A DNA stretch of 64,000 nucleotides from Scolanthus callimorphus. Taxonomy: Eukaryota > Cnidaria > Anthozoa > Actiniaria > Edwardsiidae. The DNA lies in contig CM066918.1 in NCBI GenBank assembly GCA_033964015.1, positions 30,294,595 to 30,358,594 of the forward strand, in the 5' to 3' direction. Made by a program: the position numbers and the translations under genes. How positions within the stretch are numbered: position 1 is the first letter of the stretch; every line of letters starts with the position of its first letter. Shown here piece by piece: positions 1-23,626 of the stretch. The notes beneath the pieces are model-generated. The model saw only the letters and a list, made by a program, of their open reading frames with translations, did not search any database and was not told the origin of the DNA.

Positions 1-362
1 TGCGAATAAAGAAAAGCAAAATAGATTGTAGATCATTTGCAACTTTGTCCGAAAGTCGGTATTCAGTTTTTTAGTTGTGCTCAGTTCAAGTATTTCTTTT
101 TATGTTGTAACAAGATTGTTAATCAGTTTATTTAATATTTGCAACAATGGAAGACCTATCCCCCTGGATCTTAATGATCAACGAAAATGTAAAAGGAAGG
201 CGTTGAATTTTGACTCGCTGCGCAACAAGAATCTCAAAATATCCCCCCCCCCCCTTGATCTTTAAAATAATTGTTGAACCCAAGTAGAGCAGATACAAAA
301 CTCGTGCGAAGTGGAAAATTCTAGTTTCTTGCCACAGACAAATTGGAAAAGGGTTCCTTAAG

Positions 363-424
363 GTGGATCGACCCAGTAATTTTGCACCCATGCCAACCAA
401 TTTTGAACCTCTCATAAAAACAGG
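363..424. repeat. Left arm of an inverted repeat pair flanking the LINE fragment
   Basis: A stretch of about 62 bases starting GGTGGATCGACCCAGTAAT reappears in reverse complement at 2957-3022 with a few mismatches and one small indel. The two arms enclose about 2.5 kb that includes a reverse transcriptase fragment. The right arm starts only a few bases past the splice donor of the PLAT exon at 3031-3160. I do not recognise the family. It may be the terminal repeat of a DNA element that was later hit by the LINE, or two unrelated insertions of one short repeat. Confidence 0.6.
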
Positions 425-831
425 TTGACAACCATAGAGGATTTCAATTAATATGAAACTTTGGAGACAAACTTTACATTGATCAATCGGAGTCGTCCAA
501 AAAAATTGAAGTGAAAAAAAACTATGATTTTTCAAATCAGTCCAAATTTCGTGAAAGTAGGCCCAAATTTCGCAGTGAGCTGATGCGTGGGGCCATTATG
601 TTGTCGAAATCGCAAAGAAATATTTAATTCTGATAAAAAGCATGAACTTCCTTGAACATACACAAATAGAATGAGCTATAAAAACTTTCAATTTATAACC
701 ATGAAGTACCAAACTCTGCCATGTTGATTCATAACACTGGATTTTACATAAATTATAGCCCGGATTTATAAATCCTAAAATATCTTCAGATCGGACTTGT
801 AGAATTTAGTCAAACTTCGGTTACACGTAGG

Positions 832-2540
832 CAATCAGTAAATCTCGAGATACCGTAGACTATTTATCGAAAAAATATCCGCCTGATAGCATATGCGCAG
901 TTCCAGAGGACTCTGTAGTCGATGAGAGCCATTCCTATCCTGCATTCCATCTGCTCTCCGATGATGATCTCCGGAGTCTGGTCCAGATGTCTGCCAGGAA
1001 GACCTGCGCTCTAGACCCGATGCCCACATCCTTGGTATTTACGTGCCTGGAGGAACTGCTACCAGTGATCAAGTGTATATTAAATTCCTCGCTCTCGATA
1101 GGTTACTTTCCAGCCAGATGGAAGGAGGCTCTTGTTGACCCTCGTCTTAAGGCGGGAAAAGACGCCAGTTTTCCCAATTTGCGTCCAGTGAGCAACCTTC
1201 AATTCATATCTAAGCTCTCCGAACGTGCTGTATGCAATCAGATGCACAATCACATGATGAAGTTCGAGTTGTATCCTTTACTCCAGTCTGCTTACCGTAA
1301 ACAGCACAGTACTGAGACGGCCTTACTCAAGGTACACAATGATATCATGCTAAATATGGACAGCCAGAAAGTTACTCTTCTGGTTCTTCTTGATTTAAGT
1401 GCCGCGTTTGACACCGTCGACCATACTATTCTGTTGAAGCGGCTAGAATCAAGCTTTGGAGTAACGGGAACTGCGCTCCGCTGGTTCAAATCGTACCTGG
1501 CGGACAGATCTCAGCGCGTGTGCTTTGAAGGCAGTTTGTCCAGGAAATTCGATCTTCTTCATGGTGTTCCGCAAGGCTCGTGTCTAGGGCCACTTCTGTT
1601 CACGATTTATGCAAGCAAGCTCTTTCACGTTATCAAGGCGCATCTTCCGGAAGTACACGCTTACGCCGACGACACTCAGTTATATTTGTCGTTTAAGCCG
1701 GACACTGATATCAGTCAGGCAAATGCGGTAGCAGCTATGCAAAACTGTATTAATGCAATTAGGACGTGGATGACTTTAGATAAACTAAAGCTTAACGACA
1801 ACAAAACAGAGATAATTGTGATAGGCACACGGGCCCAGCTTAACAAAGTAAACATTTCCCATCTCACGGTTGGTCAGACAAATGTACCTATAGATAGCTC
1901 TGCAGTCCGTAATCTCGGCTCATGGTTTGACACCCATCTTAATATGGCTACACATATCAATAAGGTTTGCCAGTCAGCATTTTACCATCTTTATAATATC
2001 AGGCAAATCAGAAAATATCTTTCATACGACAACACTAAGTTGGTTGTGCAGTCCGTTGTCATGGCGCGACTAGATTACTGTAATAGCCTTCTTTATGGAG
2101 TGCCAGCCGTGCATCTTTCTAAACTCCAGCGACTACAGAACGCGGCTGCGCGGTTAATAAGCTACACTCCTAGACACTGCCACATCACTCCAGTGCTTTT
2201 TGAGCTGCACTGGCTACCTGTCAAGTATAGAGTAAAATTCAAGATCGCGACTCTCGCATTTAAAGCAATTCATAACATGGCTCCCATTTACCTTAGAGAT
2301 CTTATTAATATTAGTAAAAAGAGTAGGTACAACCTCCGCTCACAGTCAATGGGCATTATGCTGCAAGACCGTTCTGCTAGATTTAAGAAGACTCTTGGAG
2401 ACAGAGCATTTACGGCTGCTGCTCCACAAGTATGGAACAATTTGCCATCAAATTTAAGGAACATTAACAATTTTAATTGCTTTAAGTCAAGTCTCAAGAC
2501 TTACTATTTTAGATTAGCATACAGTGACTTTATTCTATAA
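832..2540 (+). mobile_element. 5'-truncated CR1/L2-like non-LTR retrotransposon, reverse transcriptase ORF
   Basis: One open frame covers the reverse transcriptase and the C-terminal region of a CR1/L2/Jockey-type LINE. Counting from the ATG at 987 (517 residues), the first catalytic Asp is in LDLSAAFDTVDH (about residue 136), the HGVPQGSCLGPLLF block is near 192-205, and the YADD box is at 226-229. The end carries YNLRSQ and the WNNLP block usual for this group. Homology runs upstream of the ATG to an in-frame stop near 830, so the ATG at 987 is not a natural start. The APE endonuclease and ORF1 are missing, as in the 5' truncations common for LINEs. The ORF itself is undamaged, which suggests a fairly young insertion. 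It lies in an intron, or the 3' flank, of gene B, on the opposite strand. Confidence 0.85.
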
Positions 2541-2820
2541 TTTTAATTATTTTAAACATTTTTAGCTGTATATTTTTAACTTTATTCTATTCAGTATTAA
2601 TTTAAATCATAAGTAACTTTTTTTATTATATATATATTTTATCTTATCTATTATATAAATTTTACCAATTTTATCTATATATTTAATATTTTTTATCTCA
2701 TATTATTAGGAATTGCATTTTAATATTCATGTACTTGCGCATTTGATCATATCCACATGCTAAAATGCGCATAACAAGTATTAAATATTATTATTATTAT
2801 TATAATATTAAATATTATAA
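2541..2820 (+). other. AT-rich 3' region and (ATT)n tail of the LINE fragment
   Basis: After the stop the sequence is very AT-rich and ends in a short ATT run around 2786-2815. This is the expected place for the 3' UTR and simple-repeat tail of the LINE. No other gene is visible here. Confidence 0.5.
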
Positions 2821-3030
2821 ACTGGGGTGAGAGTAAAAATAGGCGTCCCGATTGTCACGTGATACTAACTCCGATCTCCCCAACTTTTGTACTGACATGT
2901 ATTTCAGTCTATGGGTAGTATGTATGTCATATTGGCTGCGATATAGAAATCAAACTTGTTTTATATGAGAGGTTCAAAATTGGTTGGCATAATTGGCAAA
3001 ATTACTGGGTCGATCCACCTTAAACTTTAC

Positions 3031-15596
<12,566 letters not shown>

Positions 15597-16401
15597 CCTA
15601 TAATCTTGTGTAAGCTCCTACCAGAAGCAGACTGAACCTAAAAAAATAGAATTTGCGCAGAATATCTTTATACTCTTGTTATACATAAGTTACCTCATTT
15701 ATTTATTGATCGAGTTCAGGGAAATATCAATGCAGTATTTTCCAATAAATAAGGTCAAGGAATTGTGCAACCTTATTTTCGCATGGTTATTTCCGGAGTC
15801 CCTATAAAACATCGATCGTATCGAGAAAAAGGAGCGGTTAGTCTCTTAAATTCTGCAAGTGCATTTTTACTACATAGGACTTGTGCTACTGGACGTTATT
15901 TTGTCATGAGTGGTTTGCATATTTCTTACCTTATTCGTGGAGAACGAAATTAAATTCTGAAGAGAGTAGCGTGCCGTACAGGCTTTGTTTCTCCTATTTG
16001 AACAACACTTCACTGCGAGCCCCAACAGTTTATTGTTTTATGAATTGCGTGTTACAGCTTCTTCCAAGTCTTACGGAAGTATTCAAGTCTACCAACTTAC
16101 AACAACAACAAGTTACAATACAGGAACTTTATACTAATATTACATGGCGTTTCCCTTACGTAACGAATTTCTGCACGTACATGTCACACTTGTTCCCGCG
16201 TGACCAGTCCAGACCAACTCCCTAGCGCGCGTGACAATGCGCATATAATCCCTATGTGGTAAACCCCTCAGTTTCAACTGTAACTACAGATAGTGTCCTT
16301 CAATGTTATAATTATTTGAGGTAACCGGGTGAGCTACAGAATTTCTACATTTCCCCATACGAGGTTCCAGGTTCGGTGAAACTCAAATTCACAGTTCAAA
16401 G

Positions 16402-19400
16402 TTAGAAATCTCGATTATCATTAATTGTGTTTTCCACCCAGTCCTCCAGAAATCTCAGTTTCGAAAAGATGCGTTTCTTGGGCGTTTTTATGTAACAATC
16501 AGTGCCGGTGCTAATAAGGCCCTCGAGGTACCATTTTCCTTTGGTCTCACAGGAAAGGGCCCTCCTCTGTCTGCCACGCAAGGCCCTGTATCATTTCGTG
16601 CCTCGTAGCCGCACAACATCGAATCATGCATCTTTTGGTTCAACGTTACGCAGGTTGCTTTCGGCACCAATGGGATAGGGGCTTGGAACAAGGTACTTGA
16701 TTGTCTACTCCATCCTGTGTACCAACACCTTTTAGTGGGGTCGCCCACGGGCAACGGGATAGAGTACTGTGGGAGGCAAACCGGCTTGACTTTGTCTGTT
16801 AACGTGACAGGACGGGAGAGCTTGATGACGGCAATGTCGTGTGAGAAGATGGCGTACTTGTGGTAGTCAGGATGTATATAGACATCCTTGACACCTATGT
16901 ATTGCTCTGACGATGCTTTGTTGGTTAGATGAGTTGCTCCAAGCCTGTCCACAATAATAAAACACAGATTTACAATGTTATTTGAACTACTACCTACCCC
17001 TCCCCCCCCTCCCAAAAAACAAGGAGAAGCGCCTGTTCGACGATGCTCCATATACATAATTTACATTGTTCACCCGGATTTGGGATGGGGAGGCTTTACC
17101 ATTGGCGGTCGAGATTGGACCGAAATAAAAATCAAACTGCACCGCTATGGACATAGACATAGACATGGTTTATTGGTAACGTGTATATCAAAATACATAA
17201 GCATTACGTTCCAATAAATGTGTAGTTAAAAAACAAAAAAAATTTAGATAAAGTTTAGTCCGGCGGGGCGAGGCGATGCCATTACTGTTCAGCCTTTAAT
17301 ATGTTTTTTTCTGACATACTATGGTGACTCGTCGATATGATCACACATGAAAGAAATCGTTGTTTAGCATTTCAAAACTGACCATCCTCCTCGCAACTAA
17401 AATGTTTAAATATCTCGACCCGCTCTTTGAAACTTGATCATGTATCCTATTGCCCGTGGTTGAGCTAACGACGCAGGAGACCGGTAATTTCCCACTCATC
17501 ACAATACTCGTTACTATGCTGCGTATATCCACTCGTAAAAAAAGGCACGGACCGATAATAAAAATGGCAGGTTTCCCAACTCAGTACAAAAGACAGTCCA
17601 CTTTAGAACAGTTAATCATATAAGCTTTGGTAGTACATTGACCGGTGTATTTTCAGGTAAATCGTTCGGGACTAGTCAGCTAATGAATTGCAGCAGACAA
17701 AGCTGATAGAGGGATTTTTTTTTCCCAGAAACACTAGACAGGGTTTCGTCATATTTTTTCCAAATGTTTTCTAAAAACTCGATATAAGTAAGTTCGATAG
17801 CGGATTCTATAATATCGTACCTGATGGCCATCATGGATGGCGTTTTCCCGTACACACACCATGCTGTGGTCAAAACCCACTGTGGTAAGATAAGGGTCCC
17901 AGAGCAGATCCTTGCGTGACCCCGTTGGAACTCTAGGATCGCCTGCCAAGGCCAGCTTCCAGGGACAGCTTGGGTACCGCCCAGTGTGCGAGAAGTCACT
18001 AAAGGGGGCTTGGATCCACAAATCGCTGCGAGTAAGGTGATTGTATTATCCAGACGTTTCGATATAACTCACCCTCAGTTTGTCTTATTAATTATATAGC
18101 GCTATTCACTGTTTATGAGCATTGCCATTGTAATGCCAATGTGCCAACCGTACGTACCAATCGATCTCTGGTTGGCACATTTATAAAAATGGATGACGTC
18201 AGCGTGAACAATGACAGCGCGCGGATTTTGTTTTCTAATTTGGTCAACTGTCCAATTTCTCCCAAACTTATTTCAAATCGGAGTTTGGAACTCATGTCTG
18301 AATGCTATGTAATTTGCTTGTCTAACATGCGTGTCTAAAAAAATGGATACCAAATAGGACTCGTTCGCATCCGAGCATCCAATTAACAATTAGACCTCAA
18401 GGCCGAATGTGCTATGATGAATAGACCATGAGGCCGTAGGCCGAATGGTCTATCGATATCATAGCACATGAGGACGAGAGGTCTAATTGTTTTAGTATAA
18501 ATCAACTAGTTGGTCGGTTTTGGCAATGAATTCCATTATTTTATGTTGAGAAAATCATGTTTTCTTGCAAAGAAAGGTGGTGGTTTTGTCAGGCACGGTC
18601 TATCACTAATAGACCATTAGTAGCTAAGCCAATCAGAATGCAGGATTTGTAATAGACCATTAGTTGGTTTATACTAATTTCATATAGCTTGGACTACCTG
18701 GAGTCCCTATTATATAAAGACCATTTTTGTTTCTCCAAATACAAAGATTGTACGGGTAAAATGATAAATTCCACCCCCCTGATCCCATTGCCCTATCTCC
18801 AAACCTCTAGACCTGAACTGAAAGATTCGCGACTCATCTAGAGCGATCATACGATATCATACACCAAGACGTATTAGTGCGGATATAAATAGTAATACTT
18901 ACGCCCGTCACATGTTCCCGTCTGTGGATTTTTCTTGTATCCCGGATCACAGGTGACTAAATACAGAAGTCGAAAAAATGTGTTCAAAAAACAAATGAGG
19001 TCGTGAAACTCGTTTAGCCGTATAGCACAGATTAACATGCACGATTGTCTGCATCTACGTCAACGTCGCTGCATGCACTATAGATATCAATGCTATACGA
19101 GCCTGCGAACCGGTTGTACAGTGGGTTTTTCGGCCATACTTTTTTTTTGGCGCGCGGGACTCCTGTGTCGCGGGAGAAACAGGAATCCCGCGCGCCAAAA
19201 ATTCAAATATCCGAAAAATCCACTGGAGATCACCGGAGAGCCGTCTCGCAGGCTAATGCTTGATAATGCTATACTCACGGGCTATGGTATGCCATTTGTT
19301 TGGCTTGGTCCACGCGTTATATTCAAACATAAACCACTTTCCAGTCACACGTGATCGGACGCCGATCTGAAATAAGGAAAGTTGGGTTTGACTTCAATGA

Positions 19401-22201
19401 GGATTTTGGCTTACAAGCAGCCTACCAGCCTATTTCACGCTATATGAAGCACAGGCAGCCCAAGCTTACAATCTGCCTGTGTATGAAGCCCCTTTGCTAT
19501 GCCCTGAGCAGTTCGCTATATCGGCTATCTGCACTCCTTTATGCGTAATGTATACCCTCTTTTGTGGTACAACAACATTTTGGCGCATTTTCATTGGCCG
19601 AGAGTGATCATGTGACATAGATAGTGCCCGGTTTTGCGTGCGACTATCAGTGAATAATGCATGTTTCCCTCAAAATGTCCTTGTGAATATCAAATGTCCT
19701 CAGGCGAACTATCAAACGACAATGCCTTCGACGAACCCCGATTATGACTTGAACAGTTGTAATAATGATGATTGTCAGGGAGCACAATAATTACTTTTGG
19801 GGAACACATAATTAAATAAATAATTATACATAAATTTAGCTTAGTCTAACAGTGGTTCTCACAGGCCTCTTTTACTCATCAGGATATCGTTTGAATACCA
19901 ACCTTGTCAAGTTGCCATTTTGGAAAAAATCCATTTTCGTCTCGCCAGACTTTGATAGCTACGATATCACCGAGATCTGTGATGTCCTTTATCACAAAGG
20001 TGTCCAAGCTGCGGATATAAGAAGGGCGAAAGAAGGCGTTTACATTAAGCAATAAAAATACTTTCCGCGTGCTCTTTGCTTTCTTACAAACACGAGGGGG
20101 ATGTTGGGAGAACTGATCAAAACTTGAAAGACACGAGCCGAAGGCGAGTGTCTTTCAAGTTTTATCAGTTCGACCAACATTCCCGAGTGTTTGTAAGAAA
20201 CCAGAGAGCACGCAGAAAGTATTTTTATTACTTTTAGAAAATAACACACGCGCGCGACATCGTTGCGTGACAATCGTGTTTCTAAGGTCTCTTACAAACA
20301 CGCTTTTTAACCAATCAGAATGCGCACATTCACAATACAACATAGGTGTTATTTTCTAAATTATTTTATGATAGCTCATTAGTTGATTATCAACATGTCA
20401 AAATGAGCGCAGACCAGGTCAAAACGTTCCGATTATGCTCCGTGCTTTATGATATTGAAAATTGGGCGAGGGGACGACTAACGACGAAGAACCTAATTCA
20501 GTTCATAAACTGATAGATCACAAACGGTCTTCAGCTAATTTAGCACCCTTGAAGAACCAAAAGAACATCAAGTGAAGAACGCTCAGTCCACTCCGTTCGC
20601 TTCGCCTCTCATCATCAGGGAATAAGTCTCCAAGAGACAGCAACAGACAACGATCAACGATAGAAAAAGTGAATGGTTTTAGGGTCGGCTGCCATTGTTT
20701 TTTAGGCTAGTTTTAGAGACGTCGAACTTAATTCTTGTCGCACTAAATGTCAATTTCCCATTGTTTAGTTAGTTAGAGCTATTGTCTTGAGCTCATTTGC
20801 ATTAGGAAAGGCCGTGCCAACGCCGCGCTACTGCCGTGCTAAATTATAATTTTGAATCCTTCCAGCGCTCCTAAAATGAGGGCTGAGATCTTCACCATTA
20901 GCCAGACAGATTATATTAACCTCATAAAATCACTCCTATGGAAATTACTTGTTTTTACTGGCTAATGAACCTAATCTATTTAGCGCGACAGAATTACGTT
21001 CGACGTCTAAAACTGGCCTCACATACCTTCCTCGTTCAAATGAGCCGTCCAGCCCGTGTTCTGTGGATGTTGTTTTTGTCCCAACCAGTATGATCTTGAC
21101 ATGCGCATCGGTTCCTGCCCCATATGAACTGCCAGTTTTTACTTTGACGTCATATTCTGACAACAAATTGTGCAAAGTGCAGATTTATACAGGCTTTTTA
21201 CCACTGTATGCATTGCTACGCGACCTCAAAATTCAATGTTGCGATGGGCGATTGGCGATTTTTAGCCGTCAATCAAACCAAAACGCTGGATTCGGCTGCT
21301 TTACTGGGTCGATATTGATTGCAAAATCAACCAAAATGGTTTTAAGCTATCCTTTGGCTTCCCTTGCCTAGAATGTTCAACTCTCTGTTCAAGAAAATTG
21401 ATATTAAAATTTTCTTGCGTAAAATCGCCCATCGCAACAGTGAATTTTGAAGGTCGCGTAGCAATGCATACAGTGGTAATCTTCTATTATATTCAAAATG
21501 AATTGTTCTCATGTCCCTGTTTCTTTCTTCTTTATGACAATTGCTTTAGCGACTGACAAATCTGGTTTCGATCATAGAGCTGTTAGGCAGTGTCGGTAGA
21601 AACAAAATGATATCTCAGTTGTCTGGCTGTTAAATTCTACAAAGAGAAACCTTTGTTTAAACTCAACACAACTTTGCGTTCTGGGTGCGTACGGCTTCAG
21701 ACGTTTTTGAAATGGCTGCATGCTACGAGCGTGCGCCTATATAATCTCCCTTCCAATCTCACAGTGATGGTCGCTGTGGGAGTTAGTATAATCGTGGCCC
21801 GGCAAACGTCAGGCTTACAAGATGATTTACAAGACAATTAGTGAAAAACCAGTAATGTAATGTGATAGTTGCCGCTGTATTATCTCTGCCAAGACCACGC
21901 CCAGTTCGGTCTATTTTTATAGGGGCTAATTTTTAGTTGGTCCAACCCGGAAAGTCCCCTTAAAGTGCGATAATTGCCAATGGCGAGCTAATCCGGCAAC
22001 GAGGGGAGCAGCGACAGTGCTCTAACACACACAAACAAACAAACAAACAAACAAAGAAACAAACAAACAAGAAACACGACAAAAATAATAATAACAACAT
22101 GTTATTTTACAAAAACCACCACAGCACTTACCTGTTGAACAAGCCATGCAAGACAAGCTCAAAACTAGCGAGAAACAAAGAATTCCTTGAATGGTATTCA
22201 T
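16402..22201 (-). CDS. Gene A: secreted PLAT / trypsin-fold protease homologue, catalytic His and Ser replaced
   Basis: Minus-strand gene of seven exons: 22201-22132 (signal peptide MNTIQGILCFSLVLSLSCMA), 21156-21027, 20008-19903, 19366-19279 (PLAT), 18956-18903 (54 nt, Cys-rich TCDPGYKKNPQTGTCDG), 18025-17821 and 16944-16402 (trypsin fold). Phases agree at every junction. PLAT carries YDVKVKTGSSYGAGTDAHVK and LGDIVAIKVWRDE. The protease part opens with RTLGGTQAVPGSWPWQA. The usual AHC motif reads TAWC, so His57 is Trp; HDIAVIKL keeps Asp102; GDSGGP reads ADRGGP, so Ser195 is Arg. It cannot work as a serine protease and would be a pseudoprotease. A single-base loss near 16525-16535 shifts the frame; past it the expected ending YLEGLISTGTDCY and FLEDWVENTI is readable to a stop at 16402. 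Allowing for that base the product is 398 residues. It starts about 6.6 kb downstream of gene B on the same strand's upstream side, with only 0.8 kb between gene A's stop and gene B's start. Confidence 0.8.
18387..18489. mobile_element. Palindromic MITE-like repeat
   Basis: CAATTAGACCTC at 18387 pairs with its complement ending at 18489, and the inner segments TGTGCTATGATG and AATAGACCAT also pair with their counterparts. The whole 103 bp can fold into one long hairpin. It is in a gene A intron. The sequence that follows (to about 18680) carries TAGACCATTAG motifs and CCAATCAGAATGCAG, also seen near 62.5 kb. Confidence 0.7.
19100..19254. mobile_element. Palindromic MITE-like repeat with GGCGCGCGGGA arms
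   Basis: AGCCTGCGA at the left pairs with TCGCAGGCT at the right; TTGGCGCGCGGGACTCCTGT pairs with ACAGGAATCCCGCGCGCCAA. The flanks on both sides contain AATGCT. It lies in a gene A intron. Confidence 0.7.
19279..21156 (-). CDS. PLAT domain exons of gene A
   Basis: Exons 21156-21027 (130 nt), 20008-19903 (106 nt) and 19366-19279 (88 nt). The last is clearly paralogous to 9465-9378 of gene B: both contain RSR, GKWF and YNAWT, and both end in the same GCCC before a GTRAGT donor. Entry and exit are in phase 1, so the module can be inserted or removed without breaking the frame. Confidence 0.85.
20051..20358. mobile_element. Long palindromic MITE
   Basis: AATAAAAATACTTTC at 20051 pairs with its complement ending at 20229, and nearly all of the intervening 180 bp is self-complementary (TTTCTTACAAACACGAG, ACTTGAAAGACAC). 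A second short inverted pair, TAGAAAATAACAC with GTGTTATTTTCTA, bounds 20235-20358. It is in a gene A intron. Confidence 0.75.
21198..21479. mobile_element. MITE with ~56-bp terminal inverted repeats
   Basis: TACCACTGTATGCATTGCTA at 21198 and the complement ending at 21479 match over about 56 bases with one or two indels, through GGTCGCGTAG and GCGATGGGCGATT. The 282-bp element has no ORF. It is in the first intron of gene A, between the signal-peptide exon and the PLAT exons. Confidence 0.85.
22028..22070. repeat. (ACAA)n microsatellite
   Basis: About ten ACAA units with one G interruption, in the first intron of gene A close to exon 1. Confidence 0.9.
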
Positions 22202-23626
22202 CTTTGAAAATACAATGCAGTGGTTTCTTTCTCTCGGAATCTCGCACTTTTCTTCAGCTAGACCCTCGATAACTGATCGTCGAACTGCTGAAGGAATAAG
22301 GTTTTAATCTGTACTTTACTGGATGCTCTCACGTATGAGATAGTACCCGGGGTTACAAGAACCTTTATGAGTCATCTTTAAGCGCGTTTGTATACTGACC
22401 TTTCGTAATTTTGGTCAGTTACGTTTTTCCTGTGTTGCAATGGAGGAGCATGTGTTCATATTCGCATTGTTAAAGTGTCAAAAAACCAGCATGTTTTGAT
22501 TAATTTTCCGCAAAACTGAATGGTATCGTTTACATATACGTTAGCAAAACTTAAAATATCATACATGTTGGCTAGTGTATTAAGCAATGGAAAAGCTGCG
22601 CAAATAAACAAGTACACATTGATTGATCTCCTTTCTGATTTTTATTATTCGTAAAAGAAAGGAACCACGCGACAGCGGAGTAGGCATTTGAAGATTTGCT
22701 CGGTTCTTTGTCACGTCACTCAAGCGCTGCTTATCAAGTGCGAAATTTAAACAGCAGTCACTAAGTTTGAACTATTACATGCAATGATTCTAGAAAACAA
22801 ACCTGCCCTTTTTTCTAAATACTGAATTAGTATTCTGGAGCGTAATTTGCGAAAACAAAAGTATTCTCAAGCATAATTTGCAAAAACAGGAATTTTAATT
22901 TTAAACTTTTAAAAAATCATTTTCCGTATCCACAGACAGTGGCAAATACTAAGCATAGACAGAAGGCGCACAGGCGTAATATTCCTTCAACCAGGGCTTC
23001 CTGTGTTATTCGGACAGAAGTGATCTGCTGTCTGGGAGCCTGGGACTGTAATATCCATTTTCGCCACAGTGAGCCCGTCCCCTAAAATTTCATTCATCCC
23101 TTTAAAGATTACTATATATTTTCTATATATTTGTTCACATGATAACGGAGCTCATGGTTTTCAATCGGAGTGAAAATCTCGTTCCGGTATGAAGCTTCAC
23201 TGTGGAATCAAGTGAACTGAGATCGAACTTCGTTCTCGGACGAAAATCGCAAACCGTGAAGTCTGGAGCGAGTGGCGCATGCGTGAATGCGCACACTGAC
23301 GCCATATTTCTTTTCTTATTTGGCGCAAAAATCTGAAGCTGATTGATCACGCCATGTGAATACAGTACGAACTTCATTCCAGAATGAAAATGATTCTGGA
23401 ATGAAACCCTGATGCAGGTTTTACATCTGCATCCGGTTACAATGTTCAAGCCGAGTCCTATAACCTTTTACCTAAACTTTTAAATCAATCGCAAAGTGTT
23501 TAAACCAATCTATAGGAGTGATTGCAAAATCAGTACCAACTGCCTACAATGTGGCGGGCCTTTTCATGAAATGGGATATTGTGCATCATAGAACTGAACA
23601 TTAAAACTGCTTCCGAATCCCAACTC
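22202..23626. other. Intergenic region between gene A start and the polyamine oxidase 3' end
   Basis: No gene seen. Upstream sequence of gene A is expected here. A loosely symmetrical segment around 23140-23410 holds several TTCATTCCAGAATG and GAATGAA motifs and is probably an old repeat. I could not place a TATA box with confidence. Confidence 0.5.

Noticed and set aside
128..535. 135-codon minus-strand ORF and the similar peptide at 2956-3156 (+)
   Set aside because: Both share MRGSKLVG only because they lie on the two arms of the inverted repeat. No protein family is seen.
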